From: Obelidium mucronatum
Taxonomy: Eukaryota > Chytridiomycota > Chytridiomycetes > Chytridiales > Chytriomycetaceae
Reading direction: 5' to 3'
Length of the DNA stretch: 64,000 bases
Assembly: GCA_025765595.1 (NCBI GenBank)
Contig: JAIVFH010000001.1
Location: 62,001 to 126,000 of the forward strand
Shown: positions 10,261-20,139 of the stretch, one piece after another
Layout of the letters: each line of letters opens with the position of its first letter
How positions within the stretch are numbered: the first letter of the stretch is position 1
Notes under the pieces: model-generated
What the model was told of the DNA's origin: nothing
The model's database searches: none
What the model saw: the letters and a program-made list of their open reading frames with translations, nothing else
Position numbers and translations under genes: made by a program

Positions 10261-13200
10261 AAATAGAAATAAAGAGAAAAAGGAATGAAAGAAAATCACA
10301 GAACTTGAGAAGGAACGGCGGAAGAAATGTGAAAAGAAATGTGAGAAGTGAAAGAGCTTGTGAATATTATAAAACAAAAGAATGAGAGAGAAAGAAAAGA
10401 ACGATGATAAGCAACGAACAGAAATAATGATTATAAGCAAAGAACGTTCCAAATGGATGAAAAATGGAACGAAACGTGCGAAATTGCGTTTAGTTTGATA
10501 CCGCATTTTTGTACCAGCCAATAATTTCAGCGTAATCAATGGAGTTCTTTTCGCTAATTGGAAGTTTTAGAATACGCAATCAATAGTTTCAGTTTCGAAA
10601 GACAAGTTTTCAACCTCAAAACACAACTGCAATTCACCGATAGGTGAGGATTCAAAGAGTGCCGATATTGACTTTGATCGAAGTGGAATCCGAAACCTTT
10701 GGTCTTCACTCTTGAATTCATGCAATGGACAAAAAGCTCCCATTAATAGACGGGACTAATTCATGTGATTCAAAATATTGTAGCGGACTAAAATTTGTGG
10801 CTTGAAAGCTTGGCGTGGCTTGAATTGGCAGCCATCTCCTATTATTTTCAGAGTCAAAAAAAAGGAGAAAAAAAACGAAGAAAATTTTCGTTGACCAACC
10901 TCAAAACCTCGATTTCATTGAATAATACCCCTTCATCCTAAACCAAGATTCCTCGAAATTTCTTGATGGCAGTTATTCATCATGTCATCGTTATTGCACA
11001 TTCCCAGCGTCTTAATTCCTCGAAATTTCTTGATGGCGAAGAACGGCGAGTGAAGGCATGCATTTCTTGATGTCGGAATCGGTTTATCCCTCTGTTAATG
11101 TTGGCTTTTCATGTTTCCAGCTAACAGAGCAATTTCCAAATGTTCCATTTGATCGTAAGGAGCTTTTGATTTTCTTGGACAACTTTTGCAGAGTTTTGAA
11201 TGTTGCTATATTTCAGAGTGGGTCATTGGTGGTGGAAATACTTGGAGACACGGTGCAAACGGCTTTATCGTTGAGAGAGGTGGCTTAATATCGGTGCAAA
11301 CGGTATTATTCTTGAGAGGGCTGGCTTAAGATCAAATTGGATATTAAAATCCGCAAGAAGTCCATGGATAAAATCGTGCCAATACTTATCGCTGTTTAGC
11401 AGCGTCTTTTTCTGTAATAGGTACTTAAAATAAACAATTTAAAAAAAAGGAGAAAATTATTTGTGAACAACCTGAGAACCTCATCATGGCTGCTGCATTT
11501 GAAGGAATAACCATGCGCGAAATTTTAACGCATTTTGAATTTGACGAGCATTGTTCTTCGTGTTTCTTTCATAAAATTGATCAAGCTTATGATATCCGAG
11601 AGCCCAAAAGCCTCCAAGTTGCACGACGCCGGGAGTGGGGAATGCACGCAATGCCTGATTAATCATTCCAGAAATTGACAAATATTTACAGGCTGCCGTC
11701 CCGCCAAAAATATGTCTATCGCTTACATTTTGGTATAATATCGACGATTATCTGGATTTTTTCCAGCCAAGGTACTGTAGAGCCCGTGTACTATGGATTG
11801 TCATGATTCTTGCCTCCTTTCAATTTCTAAAAATAAAACGGCAATCCATCAAATTCAACGGAAGCAACCAATATGCTTACCTTGCACAAATCTCTGACGT
11901 TCTATGCAAAGGTTCCACTTGTTTCTCTCGAATCGCTGCCGTTTATGTATGTTGCCGCAGCGTATGTCTGATTGCTGCAATACTGACACTAATTCTGCAC
12001 ATATCTCGCAGAACTATCATCCGCCCGCTGTTCCTGTCATTCGCATGCATCCGCATCCGCAAAAAATTCTTACTTTTCGTTTGCATACATTCAAAGCGAA
12101 TTGGGGAATGTATGATCTGTTGGACTTCTCACAACCAACTGGCTATTCAGAATCTCGCCACTTTGCGGCTACTACAAAGACCTTGACCCCTTTTGAAGCG
12201 CATAGCTCCTGAATCATTCAACCAAAGTCATTCTGCACTCGATGGACTTTTGAAAACGCATTTTGTGGTGGATTTGTGGTCTCCAATCCCTCCGAATCCG
12301 ATCACTCCGAATCCGATAACTGTCCACGCCATCGTTCAATGCTCCGAAATCAAACTGCAGGCCATCAATTTGTATAAGCTTGAAGGGGAATATCGGAGTT
12401 GGGTCCTCGTTAAAATCCAAAGATGGTGACAGTTTGGAGAACAGCAAGGAACTGCACATCACGTCAAATGAAGATTACAACCAAGCACTGCTCTGAAACG
12501 TATCATGAAGAATAACACCATGTTCGCTGGACCTGAATGTGCAATGTTAGTAACTTTATGTGAGTTATTCAAACCCTGAGAGCACAAGTGCGATCCGGTC
12601 TTCTCGAAACGCGTCTTGAGTCCTCTGGAAATATTCTGGTTAATTTAAATGGATGCGGGTTGCGTGCGATGCGATGGGTGAGTGGGTGGTGGCTTTGCAC
12701 CCTCTCATGTTTTTATTCTTTCTTACAAACAACAAAGACAAAACAACAACCAAACATTAGAGCTATTTAAATCTCGTCGAATTTTCCCATTCTTGAGCTT
12801 CAACATCTCGGCATTTATTGTTCCGGTCTCATCTGCACTGTCAAGCCAGTGAATACTTGTTGATCATAATGTGGATCAAAGAATGACTTTTTTGGACCAA
12901 TGCAGCGCCCGGCTGTGTGCATTAGGCGGGAAAATTGAACATTCAAAAGGAGCTTATGTCAAAGAGTTTGGCTGGATCGTAGCTTTGACGGATTTGTGTC
13001 GCCATTCCTTCATCGCGAGCTCCAGTGCTGATATGCGAATGCATTGAATTACTCTTTGAAGAAACGGTCCTCAAGTTTGAGGAGGCTGATCATCAATCAT
13101 GCATTTCTTTATACTACAAATCTTGTAGATTCCAAAAACGATAGTAGTGCGTAATTCTTGGTTGTAACGAATCGTATTTGGCTTTGAATGAGGATAATGT

Positions 13201-13415
13201 TTCCGATTCGAAGTATGTACTGGCTGAGGTGCGGCTAGTTTCTTTTTGGCTTAAATTGGCTGTGTTTTACCAGTTGTTCTTGACGGAATTAAAGAAACGT
13301 TTGCGTCGAGACCGCTTTAATTTGAAAGAGATTGGAGCCAGAAATGAAGTCTGGGAATGAGTGTTTGATTCAGCTGCAACTCAGACGCATTGAACGCCAA
13401 TCAGTCTTGATTCGA

Positions 13416-13894
13416 GAACGATTGAAGTGATGGGATTGATAGTAGCGGAAGTTGATTACAGGGTGAAAACAAGAAGCGGTGATGAAGGCTGGTAATGGAT
13501 GTGTAGGCTTGAACCAACAAGAGACTACGTGAATGCTAGGGATCTTCTTGTTTCAACTGGAATCGAATTGAAGAATCGGGTTTCGATAATCGCTTCAAAG
13601 CACAGCCCCTTTCTGGTGCATTGATGTCACAATACTTCCTCAAATCAGTTTGCAAACTTCAACGCAGGATAACTGACGCCTCTGCGAAACTATGGCTAGA
13701 GATTTCTGGAAATCGAAGCATGCAATTCAGGGGACTATTGCGACTTAATGTGACTTGAAGAATTGACAAAGACATGTTCCACTTGTCCGTATGATCCGAA
13801 GACTGTTTGCCTAAACAAACTTTGGCTTCGTTTGCCCCGCGTCTACTTATGGAGTGTTTATGGCTATTTGGTGTCAAAAATGCCAACTGTTTTT
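13416..13894. other. Unassigned sequence between unit B and family W
   Basis: No gene is supported. Beyond 13415 the match to unit A ends. On minus, 13898-13659 is open but only continues family W out of frame. A 10 bp duplication (CAGACGCAAG on minus, near 13905-13925) sits at the point where the W frame is lost. Confidence 0.3.
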
Positions 13895-14197
13895 TCAACT
13901 TGCGTCTGATCTGCTTGCGTCTGATTTGAGAGTTGGAACCAAGTGTCTCTTGTCATCAAACATACCACGTGCTGATCTTCTCCGAGACGGTATTAACTCT
14001 AAAATACTGCTATCTTTGTTTGTGTCGAAATCGAATCTGGAAGTCGACGTGGGTTTTTGATATTCCACTGGATTCTTGAAACAATGATCCGAGAGGAAAG
14101 TCGGCAAAGATGTATGGATTGGAATTGCCTCTTGGGAATTGATTCTCTCAGAGACAAAATGAGCAATTATTGCAAGCGTTTCTGCAGTGTCACTCAT
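13895..14197 (-). CDS. Family W protein, function unknown
   Basis: An open frame of 100 codons from ATG at 14197. A second, broken copy on minus at about 36180-35740 preserves the peptide: IHTS-PT-LSD, NPVEYQKPT, SRF-FDT, SILE--PSRRRS and MFDDKRH, with many silent changes between the two. That supports coding. The frame ends at a TGA just after a duplicated SDAS stretch, and coding may continue on minus to about 13659 after a shift. No domain is recognised; it is polar and Arg/Ser-rich near the end. It lies between unit B and the G-patch gene. Confidence 0.45.
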   Translation of the reverse strand: MSDTAETLAIIAHFVSERINSQEAIPIHTSLPTFLSDHCFKNPVEYQKPTSTSRFDFDTNKDSSILELIPSRRRSARGMFDDKRHLVPTLKSDASRSDAS

Positions 14198-14305
14198 TTA
14201 TTGTACAATTTCAAAGTTGAGTAAACCCAGTTCTTTCTGATTCTTCTCATGCCTTTGCCACGAGAAACCAATCTAAAATACAGCCATTTTCTCCTGGTCT
14301 TTCAC

Positions 14306-15187
14306 TCACTTCAACCGCGCCGCGACACGCTTTTCTTCCCCTAAAGCGGCCTCTAACTTTGATTCAAGGAACGGCATCTTTGTCTTATAATGTGAATCTA
14401 CGGTGGGGTCTTGTTTTTTGTTTCCAGCAATTTGTCCCATCGGCTTCCGAATTTTCAATAATTCAGATTCAATGGCGGTTGATTTCTTGTGCAATTTAAT
14501 GAGCGCCTTGCGATCTGTTTCGTTCGAATGCTTTGACTCTCTCACGCTTGGCGAGTTTATGATTACATTTAGTTGTTCTTTTGATGAGGCCGACGTGTTG
14601 AGTGCAGTATTCATGAAGTCAAAGACGCTTTCAGTTGACGTTGTCCGTGCTTGAGAGTTTGTCAGACTAGAGCTACTAGCTGCAGTTGCTTTTGACCGCA
14701 GAGTTTTACTGGTCGTGAATCCCAGTCCTTTTCCAGGTTTCACAATCACTGGTTGAATTGGATCCACGATCCCAAGTCCATGTTTTTCCAGTCCAGCACC
14801 CATCACATATCCCATCTTTTGCATGTATTTTAAAGCCGTGTTGTTTGAATATTGCTGCCAATTGCCCCATCCGTCTCCGACAGTCGTTGAAGAATTAAAA
14901 GAGTCGTGCCCTGTCCAGTCTTCTGAGCCACATGCCAGATCCAAGTTTCTTTCGCGAGTGTTTAAAACTGATTCTTTTATGCTATTGTCGTTGGCTTCAT
15001 CTCCCTGTGGTGTATGAGCCTCGTAGTGACCGTTTTCGTGAAGACCGTTGAGTTGTGCTGGCTCAAAACCACCCTCCAACTGCGACGCAAACAGTTGCGA
15101 CTCTAATTCATGCAATAATTGAAGTTCCGATTCGAGGGCAGCGAGTTCCGATTGACACGAATCAATAACAAAGGCTTTATCAATCAT
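14306..15187 (-). CDS. ZGPAT-like G-patch protein lacking the CCCH finger
   Basis: A single-exon gene of 293 residues. The N-terminal helix (about 10-35: ELAALESELQLLHELESQL) resembles the start of ZGPAT-type G-patch proteins. The G-patch spans about 115-157 (ALKYMQKMGYVMGAGLEKHG, then GIVDPIQPV and KPGKGLGF). VFDFMN (188-193) and a charged C-terminal helical region (about 225-293) match the ZGPAT C-terminal layout. Animal ZGPAT is a nuclear RNA- and DNA-binding repressor with a CCCH zinc finger and Tudor-like region before the G-patch; neither is visible here. G-patches typically bind DEAH helicases, so a splicing or RNA-remodelling role is inferred. It is transcribed divergently from the coiled-coil gene about 160 bp away. 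Confidence 0.7.
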   Translation of the reverse strand: MIDKAFVIDSCQSELAALESELQLLHELESQLFASQLEGGFEPAQLNGLHENGHYEAHTPQGDEANDNSIKESVLNTRERNLDLACGSEDWTGHDSFNSSTTVGDGWGNWQQYSNNTALKYMQKMGYVMGAGLEKHGLGIVDPIQPVIVKPGKGLGFTTSKTLRSKATAASSSSLTNSQARTTSTESVFDFMNTALNTSASSKEQLNVIINSPSVRESKHSNETDRKALIKLHKKSTAIESELLKIRKPMGQIAGNKKQDPTVDSHYKTKMPFLESKLEAALGEEKRVAARLK

Positions 15188-15304
15188 TTTGAGTATTGTA
15201 ATAAATTTGGTTGTTTTTTGGGTCCTACTTTAACTCCTATTGTCTTGAAATTGCCCCTGCATGCATTCATCCAATCGCGTTTCGCTCGGGGGATTATCAT
15301 TGCA

Positions 15305-15312
15305 TATAAAAG
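15305..15312 (+). promoter_or_regulatory. TATA box of the coiled-coil gene
   Basis: TATAAAAG lies 38 nt before the ATG at 15350. With usual TATA-to-start spacing this predicts a 5' UTR of only 10-15 nt. It sits in the short divergent spacer shared with the G-patch gene. Confidence 0.55.
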
Positions 15313-15349
15313 ATGAGGATTTTCACAAAAACCCAACAAAGAACACCAA

Positions 15350-16571
15350 ATGACTTCCAAGGCAGACTCACCAGCTTTTCAGCTAATGGAAGAGCGCCTT
15401 TCAAAGCTAATGGTAGACTTTGCAATCTCCCAGCAGCTTCAAAAGGATCAATTTCAAGAACATGAAAAAAAAATCGACCAGTCTCAACATCTGTCCCAGG
15501 CCTTCCATCAGTCCCAGGCAAAAGTAGCTTTGTTGGAACAAAAAGTAAATCTGTTGGAAGAAGATTTGAGCCAGTCACAGGCAACGGTAGCTTTGTTGGA
15601 ACAAAAAGTAAATCTGTTGGAAGAAGATTTGAGCCAGTCGCAGGCAACGGTGGCTTTGTTGGAACAAAAAGTAAATCTGTTGGAAGAAAACTTGAGCAAG
15701 TCAGAGGCAAAGGTAGCTTTATTGGAAGAAAACTTAAGCAAGTCAGAGGCAAAGGTAGCTTTATTGGAAAAAGATTTGAGTCAGTCGCAGGCAAAGGTAG
15801 CTTTTCTGGAACAAATACTCGACAAGTCTCAAGCTACTATTTGCTTGCTTGAAGAGAAGTTGAAGATTTCACAGTCAGAGGTCTTGAAATTGGAAGGGAA
15901 TGTCTTGAATCTAACCAACACAATGTTGGGTCAAGACTATCTCATCAAAAACTTATCCACACGGCTGATCAAGACTGAAATCTTAGTAAAGACGAAAAGC
16001 GAGCTCCTTGAAGAGGAGCTTGACACAGCAGGTATTTTATGTTGTTAAGCTAGGGTTAGACTACTTTTTTAATCCGCACTTCATATAAGCAACCCTAAAA
16101 ACAATGCTGTTTCACAAAGCAAAGTCTGCAGGTAGATTTTATTTACTTTATGGCTTGTTTTTCATTGTTTTGCTCACGTAATCATCTTTAGGGAACCTCG
16201 CTCGTGAGTTGGACAATGCCGAGGACGTAATCCGACACCTTGAAGGGGTGGTCCATTACCAGACAGTTCACGCTGATGAAAAGAGTGCAGAGATGCACGT
16301 CAAGGAGGTGGTGCACGACGGCGTCAGAGGAGAGCTCACAGCCTCTCTGAACCGCTCCTCGCACTATAACACAAAGTACCATTTGGCAATGGTTTCCCAG
16401 TGCATCATGGTCCACAAGTTGACGGCAGTTTCGCAGTCTCTTTTGTGCACCATGCAAGTTGTTCAACGTGCTCTGAATTCAGGGATGGGACTCTCCAGCG
16501 GTGAAAGCTTGTGGTGCGACTTGCACCAACAATGGTCGTTTGTTCAATCCATGCTAGTTTCTTTTCAATAG
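15350..16571 (+). CDS. Coiled-coil protein with heptad-multiple repeats
   Basis: Two exons, 15350-16031 and 16192-16571, join across a 160 nt intron (GTATTT to TCTTTAG) and keep the frame, giving 353 residues. Residues about 50-160 are a long coiled coil made of near-identical 21-residue units (AKVALLEQKVNLLEEDLSQS type) followed by 14-residue units (SEAKVALLEENLSK). Both are whole numbers of heptads, so expansion by 63 or 42 bp keeps register. The second exon (RELDNAEDVIRHLEG onward) looks helical, then has a Cys/His/Gln-containing tail. It probably self-associates; cellular role unknown. A TATA box and short leader support the start. Confidence 0.65.
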
Positions 16572-16657
16572 ATAATAAATAAAATCCAAATTTTAATGAG
16601 AGAATAATAATATTAGAGAATGTGTGTTGTGTTTAAATGTTCTAGAAATGTAGTCAG

Positions 16658-17062
16658 TCAACCCGTTCGCACAGCAGAACACCAATGCAAATGTCTTCCA
16701 GCGTCAAACAAACGGCCAAGCTGCTGGATTCAATTTCAGTTTCGGGCTTCCGTCTCTTCCTGATCAACATCAACAACAACTTGGAGGATTGTCGACGCCG
16801 TTTCCTCACCAACTACCGCAGAGCCAGCAACAAAATGGTACTACAGTGCGGCTATCGTGGCAAGCTCAGACCTCTGGTTGCGCAGTAGATCACTCACAGT
16901 TGGGCAATAACTCTCGAATGACACAAAACACAACAACGGAGGAAGACGCTATGGATATAGACGACGAATGCTTCATACTCTCTTTGAATACTGAAATTAG
17001 TCACTTGCGGTCGTCTTCGTCGTCGTCACTGCAAACAGCACCTCCAGCAACACCGCTTCTGT
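16658..17062 (+). pseudogene. Exon of a Q/N- and FG-containing nuclear-type protein, truncated
   Basis: An open frame begins after an acceptor-like TAGTCAG at 16651-16657 and runs through FAQQNTNANVFQRQ, GFNFSFGLPS, several QQQ runs and EEDAMDIDDE. This composition resembles disordered FG-type nucleoporin or transcription-factor segments, but no family can be named. From about 17063 the frame runs into a fragment of repeat unit Y, so the gene is probably cut there. Upstream exons were not found between it and the coiled-coil gene. Confidence 0.35.
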
Positions 17063-17271
17063 ACTATCATCTGCCCGCTGTTCCTGTCATTCATCCACAC
17101 CCGCCAATAATTCTGAATTTTCGTGCGCATACATGCAAAGCGAATTGGGGAATGTATGATCTGCAGGACTTCTTCATAACCAACTGGCTATTCAGCATCT
17201 CGCCACTTTGCGGCTATATCAAAGAGCTTGACCCCTTTTGAAGCGCATCGCTCCTGAATCATTCAACCAGT
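17063..17271 (-). repeat. Unit Y fragment
   Basis: About 205 bp matching 12010-12240 of copy B, including CTTGACCCCTTTTGAAGCGC. It joins a truncated DIRS-like fragment directly at about 17272. Confidence 0.65.
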
Positions 17272-18645
17272 TAGAAAGGCTGGGCGACCGGATAGGCGTG
17301 CAGCAGAATGTGGTCCATTCCGAAAAGAATTCTTGAAACTTTTGGAACGGCAACGATGGGTAGCCTATGTGACAGGATTCCAAGAATTCCAAGAAATGGG
17401 AAAATTCTTCTGCTCTAAAAGGATGACCAGTGCCATCAATGAAGAACTGGTTGGCTGCGTTGGCGAATCTTTAGAAGCAGATGAAGAAGTGCTGGAATGA
17501 TAATGGGACAGATTCGGAGTTTGCTGCGACAAAAACGGCTCTGATCTGATTCTGTGGGGGCAGAGCGTTCAGGGAGCCGTTCAGAGATGGGATGAATGTG
17601 TTTTGAGCCAAAGGCGAGAAAAATTCGAGCTGGATTGGTCTATTTTTCACGATCGACAAGAAGGCTGGTGTGTTGCCGGTTGCCTGTATTAGCGAAAGCG
17701 GCAACAAGGGACCTTGCAGCGACTCTCCAAAGATTTGTGGGAGCAGCTTCCCTGTCTTGTTCAGAAAACTCCAGTTTGCTGCAGTCTCCGAACAGAGAAC
17801 TGTGAAAAATTGCGAGTCTGCCGCTGAAGGAGCTAGGAGAACGCTTGTCGGGGTTCTGTCGATGCCGAAAGGCTGAGACAGAAAGTTTGTGATCCAGTTT
17901 GCGAAAGACAGTAAAGAGCTCCCTACGGTAGCGTCAGAGTGGGCTCTGGGAAGAACTGACGGCAGCGGGCATTTGTAGGTTGATTGAACTGCTGATTGCT
18001 TTGTCAGCGCCGCGTAACAAGCCGCCAATCTTTCGTCTTTAGACACAGGAGTTTCGACGCGCAGTAGCGGGGGCGAGTTTTGGAAGGCGGAAGGGCTGCG
18101 GCCGACAATATTTGCGGGCAGCAGTGGAGACAGAATTGGTTTCCCCCCAAGTCTCTGAGCGATGTTCAAGGGCGCCTCGACGCGGTTCGGGATTTGGGGT
18201 CTCTGGCCGCGGTTGGGAATTTCTGTCCATGCGGATTGACGACTCTGGGAGGTTTGTTTGTGGTTGGACAAGAGGTGCGGTTTTTTGGGCTGCCTCGCTT
18301 GGGAAGGCGCGTAGCTGCTACCGCTGCTGCTACTACTGGCTGTGGAGCGGACGGATAAGGAGTCGGTGGCGGCTGAGTTGCCGCTACCTGCAAGTCTATT
18401 TTGGGCAGGGGTTGAAGCGAGAAGTGGGTGAACTTCGTCGTCGTCGTCGTCTTCGAACGCGATGGCGGTTCTCTTGGACATTGGTTTCTTTTCGCTGAGT
18501 GAGCAGTACGGAGGGTGACGGTGCGCTACGCGTGGAGGTGTGGAGCGAACGCGTGACAGAAGTGTCCGAGAGAAAATAAATTTTTCATCGACGGACGAAC
18601 TTTCGCTCCACCACGATGGCCTCGTAAATCATATATGATTGACTA
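17272..18645 (-). mobile_element. DIRS/Ngaro-like retroelement, 5' fragment
   Basis: This matches 55510-56868 of the complete element on minus. Its right edge (CATATATGATTGACTATAA, ending near 18645) is the same terminus seen at 56868 and 34447. The left edge stops inside gag, so the copy is 3'-truncated. It lies immediately upstream of the UTP10 fragment and may have separated that gene from its start. Confidence 0.7.
17471..18481 (-). pseudogene. DIRS-like gag fragment
   Basis: A 336-codon frame related to the first 340 residues of the gag at 56698. Shared features are an acidic start (MSKR, then a run of Asp), a Ser/Pro-rich segment, and a folded part with QSAVQSTYKCPLPS, QPFGIDRTP and SQFFTVLCSETAANWSF. 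Homology continues to 17272 but the frame is lost near 17471. No zinc finger, RT or recombinase remains. Confidence 0.65.
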
Positions 18646-18832
18646 TAATTATTTTTATTTGGGTTGGCTTCTTTTTACGTCTTTTTGGGGTTTTAATGAT
18701 GGGTTTGGCACTTGGAGGCGTTGCTCGTGGTGTCGTGATCCCTTTTTTTTTTTTTAATAAAACAATACAAGAAAACTTGACCAGCGGGTTGCGCTGGTAA
18801 TTGCGTTCTCTTTTCTTGAGTTTGATTCACAG

Positions 18833-19636
18833 AAATATTTATTGTGGAAATATTGTTGACCGCAACACCAAATCTTCGACTCGCGAATGATCCCGCTGAC
18901 GCCACTGCGGCCGTACGCCTGTTCGAGACGGCGGCGCAGACGGAGCGGCTCGCCCTGCCGTTCCACGACACGTGGCAGTTTGCCCGCATTCTGTCTACAA
19001 TCAAGCTGCCGTGAGTAGTGTCTGCTTCTTGCTTCAATGGAATCATTCAACATCAATCCAAAAACAATCAATCAAAATACAGACCACGCTGGGCTTGGCT
19101 ATCCGCTCAAAAGAAAAAGAAAGTCCCGTTGGATCGTGCGACTCTTGTTCAGCGTCAGATCGCTTACAGTTTCAAGAAGGCGCATGTACTGAAGATTCAG
19201 ACTCATTCGATGGAGATACGCTTGTTTCGAATGGAAGCGATGTGTCAGTTGATGAAGTGGATGAAATCAGGTTGGAAAAACACCCTGGATCAGGAACAAT
19301 TCTTACAACGGCAGAGATCCCGCAACAGCAACAACAACAGCGGCAGCAGCAACAGCGGCTGCAGCAACTAGAGGAGTATTTGGATGAAACAAATCATCCT
19401 GTGCTGCAACGGAAAAACTCACGAAAAGAAGAATTGATATTTCCCTCGTCGAATTTATCTGCAACATGATGGAGAAGATGATTATTCCAAACGGATCAAA
19501 TGCGTCCTTGTGCTCCTTCTTTACTGGAACAATGATTGAATTCATTTCCACTGCTCAATTCAATGATGATTTGATGCGTATTGTCCTGCCTTGTCTTTTT
19601 GCCATGGCTGCCATGCCAATGATCAATACCACTTGA
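18833..19636 (+). pseudogene. UTP10/HEATR1 N-terminal fragment
   Basis: Three stretches line up in order with the N-terminal region of HEATR1/UTP10, the large HEAT-repeat subunit of the small-subunit processome in pre-rRNA transcription and processing. Exon 18833-19010 ends LALPFHDTWQFARILSTIKL. A 72 nt intron (GTGAGT to ATACAG) follows. The next exon from 19083 gives PRWAWL, VPLDRATLV. After an Asp/Ser- and Gln-rich insertion read in other frames, 19430-19636 gives SLVEFICNMM, FFTGTMIEF and LMRIVLPCLF. Human HEATR1 has the same order. Frame changes around 19180-19430 and a stop at about 19636 make it a fragment or pseudogene. The rest of the >2000-residue protein is not in the window. Confidence 0.55.
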
Positions 19637-19734
19637 ATCAGATGCTTTTATTTCAACATCTGCAGCCACGTTGGAGGTATGTTGCCGGCGCCTCTTTCTC
19701 AGGTACCATTCCAATTAATAATTAACTTGCAGCT

Positions 19735-20056
19735 TCTCAAAATGGAGCGAGCGTCTGATACTGTGCTGATCAAATCCGACTCCGAAAGTACACTCAATAT
19801 TAGTGCACCGACCTAATTCTCTGCACCGCTGTGGAATACCGCAAGTTTTTCCTTGATTTTAAACGAGCACACCTTCGACGAAACAAGAAATGAAATGATC
19901 ATGGCAGGCATGAAAGAAATTGAACGGAAGCAGGGCAGCTTAATTGAAGAGGAGTTTGTGATGAAACAGGAGTCCCTCCAGCCCAACGAAGTAAGGTGGT
20001 GTGTGAACTTTGACGCTAACTGATATTTTCAGATTCCAGACATGACCAATAAATAA
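19735..20056 (+). pseudogene. Family X copy, nonsense-bearing
   Basis: Closely related to 25-345. The acceptor TAACTTGCAG precedes 19735, the first exon ends at 19990 before GTAAGG, and the second starts at 20033 after TTTTCAG. The Lys codon AAA after GCA CCG ACC is TAA here (19814-19816), and the second exon stops after eight codons at 20056, so it cannot make the full product. Confidence 0.6.
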
Positions 20057-20139
20057 ATCAAAACGCATCAAGCAGCATCCCGCAATGGAAGTCTTGTTAA
20101 TCAGGTTTGTTTCTAGATTCTGTAGCCAGAGTGTCTGCC

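Larger units (their letters stand above)
9060..13415 (-). repeat. Family Y repeat unit, copy B
   Basis: A second long copy, in the same orientation as A. It is closest to C: the stretches 9120-9430 and 10560-10700 match the reverse complement of about 50800-51110 and 49950-50100, which A and D lack. The family Z gene is gone except for its last dozen codons (IDYAEIIGWYKN on minus, about 10505-10540). The Y exon block with a GTAAGC...TTTTTAG intron is present near 11880-11825. Several stops and deletions relative to A suggest decay. Confidence 0.7.

Noticed and set aside
19319..19372. Poly-Gln frame as a separate gene
   Set aside because: CAG/CAA repeats lie inside the UTP10-like fragment and give long open frames in all three phases.
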